Notes under the pieces: model-generated
What the model was told of the DNA's origin: nothing
The model's database searches: none
The model's input: the letters and a program-made list of their open reading frames with translations, nothing else
In this document: positions 15,701 to 24,594 of the stretch, piece after piece
Layout: each line of letters starts with the position of its first letter
Numbering within the stretch: position 1 is the stretch's first letter
Made by a program: the position numbers and the translations under genes
Source of the DNA: HIMB114 sp052048155
GTDB taxonomy: Bacteria > Pseudomonadota > Alphaproteobacteria > Pelagibacterales > Pelagibacteraceae
Reading direction: 5' to 3'
Length of the DNA stretch: 64,000 bases
NCBI RefSeq assembly: GCF_052048155.1
Contig: NZ_JBNAIK010000001.1
Location: 186,001-250,000, forward strand

Positions 15701-16965
15701 CCTTTATTCATAGAGTCAAAAAATTCTCCATTATTTTTTGTCTCTCTTAATTTACCTATTAAAAATTCTATAGCATCCATAGATCCCATAGGATTAATAA
15801 TTCTTCTTAGCACGTTCATCTTAGATAGTTCATCTTTTTCAAACAACAATTCTTCTTTTCTCGTGCCAGATTTGGCAACATCAATTGCTGGGTAAGTTCT
15901 TTTATCTGCAACTTTTCTATCAAGAACCACTTCTGAGTTACCTGTTCCTTTAAATTCTTCAAAAATAACTTCATCCATTCTTGAGCCTGTTTCAATCAAA
16001 GCAGTTGAGATTATAGTTAAGGAACCACCTTCTTCGATGTTTCTAGCGGCACCAAAAAATCTTTTAGGTCTTTGAAGTGCATTTGCATCAACACCACCAG
16101 TTAAAACTTTACCTGAACTTGGAACAACAGCGTTATATGCTCTGCCCAATCTTGTTATTGAATCTAGCAATATAACAACATCCTTTTTATGTTCACAAAG
16201 TCTTTTTGCTTTCTCTATCACCATTTCAGCAACTTGAACGTGTCGTTGAGCTGGTTCATCAAATGTAGAACTTACAACTTCACCATTAACTGTTCTTTGC
16301 ATATCTGTAACTTCTTCTGGTCTTTCATCAATTAGCAATACTATTAAATATATCTCTGGATGATTTGCGGTTATTGAATTCGCAATATTTTGTAAAATTA
16401 CTGTTTTCCCTGTTCTTGGTGGGGCAACTATTAGAGATCTTTGCCCTTTTCCGATTGGCGAAACCAAATCAATAACTCTAGCGGTTACGTCTGTCTTTTT
16501 TTCTATCTTTGTTTTTTCAATTTCTAACTTAATTTTTTCATCTGGATATAATGGCGTTAAGTTATCAAAGTTAATTTTATGTTTAGTTTTTTCAGGATCT
16601 TCAAAATTAATCTTATTAACCTTTAATAATGCAAAATATCTTTCTTGATCTTTTGGAGCTCTAATTTCTCCTTCAACGGTGTCTCCCTTTCTAAGACCAA
16701 ATCTTCTTATTTGACTTGGGCTTACATAAATATCGTCAGGCCCAGGCAAGTAATTTGACTCCATGGCTCTTAAAAAACCAAACCCATCTTGTAAAGTTTC
16801 TAACACACCTGTAGCAGTTATTTGCTCTCCCTTTTCAGCAAGTTTTTTTAATATTGCAAATAATATTTCTTGTTTTCTAAGCGTGCTTGGATTTTCAATA
16901 CCGAGCTTTTCAGCTTCTGAAATTAGATCAGCAGGTGATTTATCTTTAAGTTCTTGTAAATTCAT
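15697..16965 (-). CDS. rho: Transcription termination factor Rho
   Basis: A 422-residue hexameric RNA helicase. It has an N-terminal helical domain (MNLQELKDKSPADLISEAEKLG), a cold-shock-like RNA-binding domain (DGFGFLR, about 63-69), Walker A PPRTGKTV near 180, Walker B VVILLDSITRLGRAYN, and the Q-loop/R-loop region GGSLTIISTALIETGSRMDEV. Length is typical. Because intrinsic terminators are rare in this window, Rho is probably the main terminator. Its 5' side borders the proposed replication origin. Confidence 0.98.
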   Translation of the reverse strand: MNLQELKDKSPADLISEAEKLGIENPSTLRKQEILFAILKKLAEKGEQITATGVLETLQDGFGFLRAMESNYLPGPDDIYVSPSQIRRFGLRKGDTVEGEIRAPKDQERYFALLKVNKINFEDPEKTKHKINFDNLTPLYPDEKIKLEIEKTKIEKKTDVTARVIDLVSPIGKGQRSLIVAPPRTGKTVILQNIANSITANHPEIYLIVLLIDERPEEVTDMQRTVNGEVVSSTFDEPAQRHVQVAEMVIEKAKRLCEHKKDVVILLDSITRLGRAYNAVVPSSGKVLTGGVDANALQRPKRFFGAARNIEEGGSLTIISTALIETGSRMDEVIFEEFKGTGNSEVVLDRKVADKRTYPAIDVAKSGTRKEELLFEKDELSKMNVLRRIINPMGSMDAIEFLIGKLRETKNNGEFFDSMNKG

Positions 16966-17317
16966 AATGGAAAATTTTATTGTGGTGAAATGTTTTTATA
17001 ACTAATTTTTTAATAATTTGCAATATCTGATAAACAATTAAACAATAATATAATAATTATATTTATATAAGTTAGTTTTATTATTAGGTAATGTTTATAA
17101 CGGGGTTAATTATTTAATAACTAGATATACATATTTATAAACAATATAGATATTAAAATTAAGGGAATTTTATACTTACTCACTTAATTCAATATAATCG
17201 GATATAAAAATTTAAGTCTAATAATTTATTGTTAAAATTGTAACGTTTATAGATAAAATTTAAATTTTTTTAACTCTATTGATATAAAGTTGTTATAAAA
17301 TCTTTATAAACATATTT
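16966..17317. other. Candidate chromosomal replication origin (oriC), gene-free and AT-rich
   Basis: A 352-base gap with no credible ORF between divergently oriented rho and ppsR, the only gap above 300 bases in the window. The 9-mer TTATAAACA occurs three times (reverse at 17092-17100, forward at 17135-17143 and 17304-17312) and TGATAAACA once (17028-17036); these resemble the DnaA box TTATCCACA with two changes. Long A/T runs could be the unwinding element. The genes to the right match those beside Caulobacter Cori. Promoters for both flanking genes must also be here. Inference, not proof. Confidence 0.6.
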
Positions 17318-18142
17318 ATGAACAAAACTTTCAACTTTTTCTTAGTTTCAGATTCTACAGGAGAAACTCTTGATAGAATTTATTTAGCATTAAAAGCTCA
17401 GTTTCCAGACAATAATTATAAAATTCATCATTTTGCTTTCATGAGAACAACTACTCAAACGGCAACATTAATTGAAGCATGTAAAAAAGCGGAAAACCCC
17501 ATTATTCTTTATACACTTGTAGAAAAACAAACCACAAATCATATCATTAACGAATGCAAAACATTTAACATTCCATGTTTTGGCCTATTAGACTATTTGA
17601 TTCCAGAGTTTGAAAAAATTTTTAATCAGAAAGCCACTCTTAAACCAAGCGGGCAACATCAATTAAATAAAGAATATTATAAAAAAATAGAAGCAATGCA
17701 ATTTACACTGCAACATGATGATGGACAAAGATTAGATACAGCCGTAGACGCAGATATTATAATTTTTGGAGTAAGCAGAACTAGTAAAACCCCAACTTCT
17801 ATTTATTTAGGTGAAAGAGGTTATAAGGTTTCTAATATACCACTTGTTCTTCATCAAATTTTACCCGAAGATATTTATAAATCAAAAGCTGTAAAGGTTG
17901 GTTTAACAATTGATCCAAAAAGACTTTCAGATGTAAGAAAAACAAGAATTACAATTTTGAATGATAAAAAATCGTCAACTTATGCTGATATGAGTAATAT
18001 TGAAAAAGAAATAGATGAAGCAAAAAAATTGTTTAATTCGAAAAAAATACCAATGATTGACGTAACAAGAAAATCTGTAGAAGAAAGTGCTGCTTCAATT
18101 ATTAAAATTTTTGAAATTGAAAAACAAAAAATTAATGATTAA
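17318..18142 (+). CDS. ppsR: PEP synthase / PPDK regulatory kinase-pyrophosphorylase (DUF299)
   Basis: A 274-residue bifunctional Ser/Thr kinase and phosphotransferase that switches pyruvate-phosphate dikinase or PEP synthase on and off with ADP and Pi. It starts with FFLVSDSTGETL, contains the P-loop-like GVSRTSKTPTSIYL at about 150-163, then GYKVSNIPLV and VGLTIDP. Length is typical. It is the first gene right of the proposed origin; the homolog (RP001 type) flanks the origins described in Caulobacter and Rickettsia. The target dikinase gene is not in the window. Confidence 0.95.
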   Translation: MNKTFNFFLVSDSTGETLDRIYLALKAQFPDNNYKIHHFAFMRTTTQTATLIEACKKAENPIILYTLVEKQTTNHIINECKTFNIPCFGLLDYLIPEFEKIFNQKATLKPSGQHQLNKEYYKKIEAMQFTLQHDDGQRLDTAVDADIIIFGVSRTSKTPTSIYLGERGYKVSNIPLVLHQILPEDIYKSKAVKVGLTIDPKRLSDVRKTRITILNDKKSSTYADMSNIEKEIDEAKKLFNSKKIPMIDVTRKSVEESAASIIKIFEIEKQKIND

Positions 18143-18722
18143 TAAGTTAATTTTAGCCTCTAATAGTGGAATTAGATTTACAATTTTAAAAAACAATAAC
18201 TACGATGTGAAACAATATTCATCCGGTGTGGATGAAGATGAAATTAAATTATCATTAATTTATAATGGCGCCACCCCATTACAAATTGCGAAAAACTTAG
18301 CTGAACTTAAGGCAAATAGAGTAAGTTCTAAGTTTTTAAATGACGTTGTAATTGGCGCAGACCAAACTTTAGATCTGAATGGAAAAAATATTGATAAACC
18401 AAAAAATTTAGAAGATGCCAAAAATATTTTACATAACCTAAATAATCAAACCCATATGCTTCATTCAGCAATTTGTGTATCTAGAGCGGGTAGCATGATT
18501 TCTCACTTTCACGATACATGCCTTTTAAAAATGAAGAAATTATCTGATAAAGAAATATCAAATTATTTAGAAAAAATTAAATTAGAAACCATGTTAAAAT
18601 ATGGAGTATATCAAATCGAAGGCCCAGGAAAAAATTTGTTTGAAAAAATTGATGGTGATATTGATTCAATTCAAGGATTGCCAATGAAACAACTTAAACC
18701 TTATCTTGATAAACTATCGTGA
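18135..18722 (+). CDS. maf: Maf-like nucleotide pyrophosphatase
   Basis: 195 residues from ATG 18135, chosen because KLILASNSGIRFTIL then begins right at the N-terminus as in the family; earlier in-frame starts lie deep in ppsR. Maf proteins hydrolyse non-canonical nucleoside triphosphates. VIGADQTLDLNG carries the conserved acidic pair. Relatives usually have SxSxxR after the first strand (here SNSGIR). It overlaps ppsR by eight bases and aroE by four. Confidence 0.92.
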   Translation: MINKLILASNSGIRFTILKNNNYDVKQYSSGVDEDEIKLSLIYNGATPLQIAKNLAELKANRVSSKFLNDVVIGADQTLDLNGKNIDKPKNLEDAKNILHNLNNQTHMLHSAICVSRAGSMISHFHDTCLLKMKKLSDKEISNYLEKIKLETMLKYGVYQIEGPGKNLFEKIDGDIDSIQGLPMKQLKPYLDKLS

Positions 18723-19510
18723 AAAAACTTTGTGTAATAGGAAACCCAATAGAACATTCACTATCCCCAAAAATTCACAATATTTGGATAAAGCAAAATA
18801 AGTTAGATTTTATCTATGAAAAAAAATTATTAGAAAAAGAAGACTTACAAAAAATTATCAAAGAATTAAAAGATGATAACCTTTTTGGTTGTAATGTCAC
18901 TGTTCCATTTAAACAAAATATTATAGAATTTGTAGACGAGTTATCTTCGGTTTCGCTTAAAACTAATTCTGTTAACACGTTGTATAAATCAGGAAGTAAA
19001 ATTATTGGTCACAATACTGATGTCATGGGTTTCCAAAAATCTTTAGAGGATTTAAAATTTAATTTTAAAAATAAATCAGCTTTTTTAATAGGAGCAGGTG
19101 GTGTATCACCATCAATAATAGAAGCGTTAAATAATTTGGGCATTGGTAAAATTATTGTAACTAATAGATCAGAAGATAAATTAAACAAACTATCTGATTT
19201 ATATGAAAATTTAGAAATTATTGGCTGGGAAAAGATAAAGAATGCCGATGTTTATATAAATGCGACAAGTGTAGGATTAAACAAAAACGATAAATTAAAT
19301 TTGGATTTATCTGATATTAAGAATAAATTATTTTATGATGTGATTTATAATCCTAAAAAAACAAATTTTTTGGAAGAAGCGGAAAAAAATAATAATAGGA
19401 TTGCAAACGGAAAAATGATGTTTTTATACCAAGCACAAGCATCATTTAAAATATGGACTGGTGTCGAGCCCGTTATTACTGATGAGGTTATAAAAACTTT
19501 AAATGATTAG
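18719..19510 (+). CDS. aroE: Shikimate dehydrogenase
   Basis: A 263-residue NADP-dependent enzyme of the shikimate pathway. It uses a GTG start inside a GTGA overlap with maf. It shows GNPIEHSLSPKIHN for shikimate binding, GCNVTVPFKQN with the catalytic lysine, NTDVMGF, the nucleotide-binding GAGGVSPSI at about 123-131, and NATSVGL. Length is normal. Fourth-last of the tightly overlapping ppsR-maf-aroE-coaE-dnaQ unit. Confidence 0.96.
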   Translation: MKKLCVIGNPIEHSLSPKIHNIWIKQNKLDFIYEKKLLEKEDLQKIIKELKDDNLFGCNVTVPFKQNIIEFVDELSSVSLKTNSVNTLYKSGSKIIGHNTDVMGFQKSLEDLKFNFKNKSAFLIGAGGVSPSIIEALNNLGIGKIIVTNRSEDKLNKLSDLYENLEIIGWEKIKNADVYINATSVGLNKNDKLNLDLSDIKNKLFYDVIYNPKKTNFLEEAEKNNNRIANGKMMFLYQAQASFKIWTGVEPVITDEVIKTLND

Positions 19511-20075
19511 AATTGCAGTCTTGGGCGATATTGGATCAGGCAAGTCTTTCTTTGCTAAACAATTGAATATACCTTTATTTAATGCCGATAATACTGTTTT
19601 TGACTTATACAAAAGTAGTAGAGATTTGTATGCTAAACTAAAAAAATCATTTCCAAAATATATTTCTGAATTTCCAATTGATAAAGATGATTTAGTAAAA
19701 ATTATAAATCAAAACCCAACTAATTTAAAAAAAATTATAAAAATTGTGCACCCATTAGTACGAAAGGAAATGAATAAATTTTTAAAAAAAAATAAAAATA
19801 AAAAAGCTGTTGTTTTAGATATACCTTTGTTTTTAGAAAATAAATTAAATTTAAATACAGATATTTTAGTCTTTATAGATCCTACAAAAAATAAAATGAT
19901 GACTAAATTAAAAAAAAGAAAAAATTTTAATTTAAAAATATATACACTACTAAAATCAGCACAATTACCTTTGGATTTAAAAAAAGAAAAAGCAGACTTT
20001 GTGGTTAAAAATAATTTTAATAGTGCAAAGATTAAAAAAGACGCTAAAAATTTAATAGATAAGGTAATTATATGA
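19503..20075 (+). CDS. coaE: Dephospho-CoA kinase
   Basis: A 190-residue P-loop kinase for the last step of CoA synthesis. IAVLGDIGSGKSFFAKQL at the N-terminus is the Walker A region, NADNTV corresponds to the usual DAD substrate motif with the first Asp replaced by Asn, and HPLVRKEM and VVLDIPLFLENKL are conserved in the family. Very lysine-rich in the second half. It overlaps aroE by eight bases and dnaQ by four. The assignment is supported by both sequence and position. Confidence 0.9.
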   Translation: MIRIAVLGDIGSGKSFFAKQLNIPLFNADNTVFDLYKSSRDLYAKLKKSFPKYISEFPIDKDDLVKIINQNPTNLKKIIKIVHPLVRKEMNKFLKKNKNKKAVVLDIPLFLENKLNLNTDILVFIDPTKNKMMTKLKKRKNFNLKIYTLLKSAQLPLDLKKEKADFVVKNNFNSAKIKKDAKNLIDKVII

Positions 20076-20743
20076 AAGAGGTTTTATTAGATACAGAAAC
20101 AACAGGTTTATCATCAGTAAATGATAAAATTATAGAAATTGCTTGTATAGAAATCGAAGACCATATCCCTACAGGTGAAAAGTTTCATGTTTTTTTAAAC
20201 CCAGAAATGGAAATATCCCAAGGTGCTTATGACACTCATGGTATTTCAAAAGAATTTTTAAAGGATAAGCCAAAATTTAATGATGTAGCTAAAGATTTTA
20301 TAAAATTTATAGATGGCAAAAAGCTAGTGATCCACAATGCTGAGTTTGATTTGGCTTTTTTAAATAAAGAACTTAAAGAAGTCGGTGAGAAACAAATCTC
20401 AAAAGATAATATCGTTGATACTCTTAACGTTGCTAGAGAGAAGTTTCCTGGAGCACAAAATAGCCTTGACGCGCTGTGTAAACGTTTCAAGATCGATAAT
20501 TCAAGAAGACAAAAACATTCCGCTCTTTTAGACTGTGAATTATTGGCTAAAGTTTACATAGAACTATTTGAAAAGAAAGAACCCACTTTTGAGTTCGATT
20601 TAGACGCACAAGATGAATCTATTAAAAATGTTAAAAGTATAAAAGATCGAAAACAAATTATAGTTCAAATTACGGATGAGGAAAAAAGATTACACAAAGA
20701 ATTTCTTCAAAAAGAATTGCCAAAATCGTCTATGCTTAATTAG
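20072..20743 (+). CDS. dnaQ: DNA polymerase III epsilon subunit (proofreading exonuclease)
   Basis: A 223-residue DEDDh exonuclease. ExoI LDTETTGL is at residues 6-13, DTHGIS at about 54-59, ExoII VIHNAEFDLAFLNKEL near 87-102, and ExoIII HSALLDCELLAKVYIEL near 149-165. The C-terminal 40 residues would contact the polymerase alpha subunit. Position in the origin-side cluster after coaE agrees with Caulobacter-type order and separates it from the CBS-linked exonuclease at 7169. It overlaps the secB 3' end by eight bases. Confidence 0.95.
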   Translation: MKEVLLDTETTGLSSVNDKIIEIACIEIEDHIPTGEKFHVFLNPEMEISQGAYDTHGISKEFLKDKPKFNDVAKDFIKFIDGKKLVIHNAEFDLAFLNKELKEVGEKQISKDNIVDTLNVAREKFPGAQNSLDALCKRFKIDNSRRQKHSALLDCELLAKVYIELFEKKEPTFEFDLDAQDESIKNVKSIKDRKQIIVQITDEEKRLHKEFLQKELPKSSMLN

Positions 20744-21179
20744 CAAATTGCTGTTTATATAATTCTTCAAAATTAATTGTTTTATTAAAATTAAAACTTT
20801 TAAAACCAGATTTTTGAAACAGTGAAGTAACGATATCTTTCATATATTCAAAATGTTCACTTGGTATTGAAACTAAAATAGTTTTTTTAACTTCATCTGC
20901 TGTCATCTTTGAATCAGTTAGTTTGAAAACAATTGATATACATACTTCCGCATGAATTTTGTTTTGAATATTTTCAGGGGCTTCTAGCAAAAATTTACAA
21001 TTCAATTCAATTAAATTATTTTTGTAAGGATTGCTGTTTAAATCTAGTTTAGTGGCATATGAGCCAAGATTTTGTGCGGCGTCGACGAAACTATCAGGTG
21101 AAGGAATTTCAAACGAAATATCTTTAATATATTTAGCAACTATTTCGTATTTTTTTTGATCATTATTTGTCTTGTTCAT
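20736..21179 (-). CDS. secB: Protein-export chaperone SecB
   Basis: A 147-residue tetrameric chaperone that keeps preproteins unfolded for SecA. It shows YIKDISFEIPSP at about 17-28 and LNCKFLLEAP, both typical of alphaproteobacterial SecB, while the C-terminal SecA-binding part is less conserved. Its start overlaps the upstream fxsA end by 17 bases. The order dnaQ-secB-fxsA-tim44 is conserved beside alphaproteobacterial origins. Confidence 0.93.
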   Translation of the reverse strand: MNKTNNDQKKYEIVAKYIKDISFEIPSPDSFVDAAQNLGSYATKLDLNSNPYKNNLIELNCKFLLEAPENIQNKIHAEVCISIVFKLTDSKMTADEVKKTILVSIPSEHFEYMKDIVTSLFQKSGFKSFNFNKTINFEELYKQQFAN

Positions 21180-21585
21180 TAATTTCCTCCGCTTCTATTT
21201 CTATCGTGTTTACATCATGGTTATTCGATTTATTTAAATTTTCTTCGTTAACAAATATCTTTAAAATTATATTTCTAGTAAAAGGTATGAGCAGTAAAAC
21301 CCCAATGGTGTCTGTAAAAAAACCAGGGATAATTAAAAATAGAGCAGCTATAATCAAACAAAAACCACTTAGTATTTCTTTAAATGGAGTTTGATCATTT
21401 CTTATACTGTTTACAGCTGAATATAATGTTGAGATTCCTTGCAGTTTAACAAAATATAGGCCGGCAGCTGCAGTCAATAAAGTTGCTAGTATGGTATTGA
21501 AAGCTCCAATAACAGCACCTATCTTAATCATGAAATATATTTCAATTAATGGAACAATTATTAAAAATAGTATTGTAAATTGCAT
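21163..21585 (-). CDS. fxsA: FxsA family membrane protein
   Basis: A 140-residue membrane protein of the FxsA family, named for suppressing F-plasmid exclusion of T7. It shows FLIIVPLIEIYFMIKIGAVIGAFNTI in the first two helices and LIAALFLIIPGFFTDTIGVLLLIPFTR in the latter two, the family's best conserved piece. A short acidic C-terminal tail follows. Cellular role unclear. It is divergent from the tim44 gene across 38 bases. Confidence 0.93.
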   Translation of the reverse strand: MQFTILFLIIVPLIEIYFMIKIGAVIGAFNTILATLLTAAAGLYFVKLQGISTLYSAVNSIRNDQTPFKEILSGFCLIIAALFLIIPGFFTDTIGVLLLIPFTRNIILKIFVNEENLNKSNNHDVNTIEIEAEEINEQDK

Positions 21586-21623
21586 TTATTATTGAAATAA
21601 TTACTTTTTAAGAAATTACAAGA

Positions 21624-22238
21624 ATGAGCGAAAATTTTGGATATATTGACATAATACTTCTCGCAATAATGGCGGGATTTATTTTATTGAGATTAAGAAG
21701 CACATTAGGCAAAGGAGCTGACAATATGCCTATGAAAGCAAGATTTACCCAAGCCCAATCTAATGAAGAGTTTACCAAACCTATTATTGAAGATGAAATA
21801 AAACAAGACACAACAAAATTTGATGAAAAAATTTTTATAAAAGGAGCAGAAGCAGCTTATGAAATCATAATTAATGCTTTTGCTAAAGGAGATCGAAAGG
21901 CTTTAAAACCTTTGCTTACGAAAGATTTATATAAAAACTTTGAAGGTGTGATTAAAGAAAGAGAGAGTAAAAAAATCACTTCTCAGATGTCGTTCATTGG
22001 AATTAAAGAGACTAAAATATTAGATATTGATAACAAAGATACTTTTTACAAAGTAAAAACAAAGTTTGTAAGTGAAATTGTAAATTGTTTAAAGAGTGAT
22101 AAAGGTGAAATAATTGAAGGAAACCCAGAAGAAATCAAATTAGTTACAGATGTTTGGGTATTCGAAAAAGATTTAAAAAATAATGATCCAACTTGGTATT
22201 TAACAGAGTTATCAAGTGAAGAAGAAACCAAACATTAA
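21624..22238 (+). CDS. Tim44-like domain membrane-anchored protein
   Basis: 204 residues with one N-terminal transmembrane helix (about 8-24, IDIILLAIMAGFILLRLRS) and a Tim44/MBA1-like cytosolic or periplasmic domain. FDEKIFIKGAEAAYEIIINAFAKGDRKALKPLLTKDLYKNF is the characteristic core, followed by a cystatin-like beta region. In alphaproteobacteria such proteins (TimA) sit by secB and are linked to membrane protein export. It overlaps the Smr gene by 23 bases. The mltA gene often found between them is absent here. Confidence 0.92.
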   Translation: MSENFGYIDIILLAIMAGFILLRLRSTLGKGADNMPMKARFTQAQSNEEFTKPIIEDEIKQDTTKFDEKIFIKGAEAAYEIIINAFAKGDRKALKPLLTKDLYKNFEGVIKERESKKITSQMSFIGIKETKILDIDNKDTFYKVKTKFVSEIVNCLKSDKGEIIEGNPEEIKLVTDVWVFEKDLKNNDPTWYLTELSSEEETKH

Positions 22239-22650
22239 GCCAACAGAAGAAGACCTTAAAGATTGGCAATCTTTTATAGAAAATATTAATAGTATAGAAG
22301 ATAAAGACGCTCCTCTCGACAATTCAATTATAGAAAAAAATAATGATAGATTATTTGATATTCGAAAAGATCTTCATGGTCTTAAAATGCACGAAGCCCT
22401 AGACGTTGTATCTAATACTATAAACGATGCAATTGAGAGAAAAGTTAGAAAGATATTATTTATTACAGGAAAGGGCCTTCACTCTAATAAAGAACAAGAT
22501 CCATATGCTTCTAAGGATTTAAGCTTACTTAGATATGCTGTTCCCGAACATATCGAAAATAATTTTTCTGATCATGTTATTAATATTGAACAAAGTCCAA
22601 TCAAACTTGGTGGGTCAGGATCGATAATTGTGTTTTTAAAAAAATTATAA
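22216..22650 (+). CDS. Smr-domain protein
   Basis: A 144-residue protein with a C-terminal small MutS-related (Smr) domain: LDLHG-type start DLHGLKMHEALDVV at about 52-65, the ITGKGLHS box at about 83-90 and the GGSGSIIVFLKK end. Stand-alone Smr proteins are nucleases or RNA-binding proteins with roles in quality control or recombination. A GTG start at 22216 gives the expected N-terminal linker. It is convergent with hslU, overlapping by six bases. Confidence 0.9.
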   Translation: MKKKPNIKPTEEDLKDWQSFIENINSIEDKDAPLDNSIIEKNNDRLFDIRKDLHGLKMHEALDVVSNTINDAIERKVRKILFITGKGLHSNKEQDPYASKDLSLLRYAVPEHIENNFSDHVINIEQSPIKLGGSGSIIVFLKKL

Positions 22651-23964
22651 AATAAATTTTGATAAATCTTTATCTTTAGCAATATCACCTAAATGTTTAT
22701 CAACATAAGCTTTATTAATTAAAACTTTTTCACCACTTTTATCTGGCGCTTCAAAACTGATATCATCTAAAATTTTCTCTAAAATTGTATGAAGTCTTCT
22801 TGCTCCAATATTCTCGATTGTAGAGTTGATATGAGTAGAAATTTCTGCGATGGCTTCTATTGCATCATCTGTAAATTCAAGTGTTACTTTTTCAGTTCCA
22901 AGTAGTGCAGTATATTGCTTAATTAAACTGTTATCAGGTTCTTTTAAAATTTTAATAAAATCTTCTTTAGTTAATGCATTAAGCTCTACTCTAATTGGAA
23001 GCCTTCCTTGTAATTCTGGTAATAGATCAGAAGGCTTAGCTAATTGAAATGCACCAGAAGCGATAAAAAGAATATGATCAGTTTTTATAGGGCCGTGTTT
23101 AGTGTTTACTGTTGTCCCTTCAATTAATGGAAGTAAATCTCTTTGTACTCCTTCTCTTGAAACATCAGCTCCAGATCTACCATCTGATCTTGCAGAAACT
23201 TTATCGATCTCATCAAGAAAAACAATTCCGTTATTTTCAGCTGCAAATTTTGCTTCTTTTAAAACCTGATCGTTATCCATTAATTTGTCAGACTCTTCTT
23301 CAATAAGGTAATCGTACGATTCTTTAACAGTCATTTTTTTCTTTTTCTTCTTAGTTATGCCTTTTCCAAAAATATCTCCAATGCTTACCATTCCAACGCT
23401 ACCCTGCATTCCTGGAATATCAAAAGATGGCATTTGGGGACTGTCTTGAACAGAAATTTCAATCTCGTTGTTATCTAAATCACCTGCCCTTAATCTTTTT
23501 CTGTAACTTTCTTTAGTTGCACTACTAGCATTTTTACCAACTAGTACTTCAAGCACTCTTTCCTCAGCAGACATTTGAGCTTTGGCTAAAACTTCTTTTC
23601 GTTTTCTTTCTTTTACTAATGCAATTGAAATTTCAATTAAATCTCTGATAATTTGCTCGACATCCTTACCAACGTATCCGACTTCCGTAAATTTTGTTGC
23701 CTCTACTTTGATAAACGGTGCCTCAGCTAATTTAGATAATCTTCTTGAAATTTCAGTTTTACCAACACCAGTTGGCCCAATCATTAAAATGTTTTTTGGC
23801 AAAACTTCTTCACGAATTTCTTCAGGTAATTCTTGTCTTCTCCATCTATTTCTCAAAGCTATAGCAACGGCTCTTTTTGCTTCTGATTGGCCAATTACAA
23901 ATCGGTCAAGTTCAGAGACAATTTCTCTAGGTGAGAATGAAACGATTTTTTGATTTTCTTCCAT
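22645..23964 (-). CDS. hslU: ATP-dependent protease ATPase subunit HslU
   Basis: A 439-residue AAA+ unfoldase of the HslUV (ClpYQ) protease. The start is placed at ATG 23962-23964 (MEENQKIVSF), which overlaps the hslV stop by one base; the frame remains open further upstream but that part lies inside hslV. FSPREIVSELDRFVIGQ, Walker A GPTGVGKTEI, Walker B GIVFLDEIDK, the pore GYVGKD loop and C-terminal GARRLHTILE are all present. Unusual: a run of lysines (about 219-225, GITKKKKKKM) in the I-domain. Confidence 0.97.
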   Translation of the reverse strand: MEENQKIVSFSPREIVSELDRFVIGQSEAKRAVAIALRNRWRRQELPEEIREEVLPKNILMIGPTGVGKTEISRRLSKLAEAPFIKVEATKFTEVGYVGKDVEQIIRDLIEISIALVKERKRKEVLAKAQMSAEERVLEVLVGKNASSATKESYRKRLRAGDLDNNEIEISVQDSPQMPSFDIPGMQGSVGMVSIGDIFGKGITKKKKKKMTVKESYDYLIEEESDKLMDNDQVLKEAKFAAENNGIVFLDEIDKVSARSDGRSGADVSREGVQRDLLPLIEGTTVNTKHGPIKTDHILFIASGAFQLAKPSDLLPELQGRLPIRVELNALTKEDFIKILKEPDNSLIKQYTALLGTEKVTLEFTDDAIEAIAEISTHINSTIENIGARRLHTILEKILDDISFEAPDKSGEKVLINKAYVDKHLGDIAKDKDLSKFIL

Positions 23965-24515
23965 TAAAGTTTTTCGGTTGTAATATTGTGATTTGTGAAA
24001 ACACAAATGTCAGCTGCGATCTCTATAGATTTTTTTGCAATCTCTTCGGCTGTTTTTTTAGGATCATCAATCATTGCTCTAGCAGCAGCTAAAGCATAAT
24101 TTCCACCAGATCCAATTGCAATAATACCGTGCTCTGGTTCTAAAACATCTCCATTACCACTAATAATAAAACTACTTTCTTTATCGGCTACGGCCATCAA
24201 AGCTTCTAATCTTCTTAAATATTTATCTGATCTCCAGTCTTTAGCCAATTCAACAGCAGCTCTAGTTAATTGACCACCATGTTTTTCTAATTTTGCTTCT
24301 AATCTTTCAAATAATGTAAACGCATCCGCAGTTGATCCGGCAAATCCTGCAATGACATCTCTTTTTTCTATTTTACGAACTTTCTTAGCTGTACTTTTCA
24401 TCACAGTATTGCCAATACTTACTTGTCCGTCACCTGCAACAACAACATCGTTTCCTTTTCTTATGAGAACGATCGTTGTTCCGTGCCAATCTAGCCTGTC
24501 TTTATTTTGCTCCAT
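23964..24515 (-). CDS. hslV: ATP-dependent protease peptidase subunit HslV
   Basis: 183 residues from ATG 24513-24515 (MEQNKDRLDWHGTTI); a TTG six bases earlier is less likely. This is the proteasome-like threonine protease that pairs with HslU. The catalytic Thr of HGTTI becomes N-terminal after propeptide removal. IVLIRKGNDVVVAGDGQVS and GFAGSTADAFTLFERLEAKLEKH are standard. No Shine-Dalgarno sequence is seen; a heat-shock-like promoter ends only a few bases upstream, suggesting a nearly leaderless mRNA. Confidence 0.95.
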   Translation of the reverse strand: MEQNKDRLDWHGTTIVLIRKGNDVVVAGDGQVSIGNTVMKSTAKKVRKIEKRDVIAGFAGSTADAFTLFERLEAKLEKHGGQLTRAAVELAKDWRSDKYLRRLEALMAVADKESSFIISGNGDVLEPEHGIIAIGSGGNYALAAARAMIDDPKKTAEEIAKKSIEIAADICVFTNHNITTEKL

Positions 24516-24522
24516 TTTCAAT

Positions 24523-24552
24523 ATATGTGGTTATTATTCTTTTATCTTCAAG
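24523..24552 (-). promoter_or_regulatory. Possible RpoH-type promoter of hslVU
   Basis: On the minus strand CTTGAAG (24546-24552) is followed after 15 bases by CCACATAT (24523-24530), close to the sigma-32 elements CTTGAAA and CCCCATnT. The spacing is slightly long. A start 6-7 bases downstream would leave almost no leader before the hslV ATG. Plausible because hslVU is a classic heat-shock operon. Confidence 0.4.
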
Positions 24553-24594
24553 GTGTTAATTTAATTCTTAATGAGGTAAATACTTCAGTAAAGT

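Noticed and set aside
23965..24006. Longer hslU start 14 codons upstream
   Set aside because: The extension is inside hslV and absent from the family; the ATG overlapping the hslV stop fits better.
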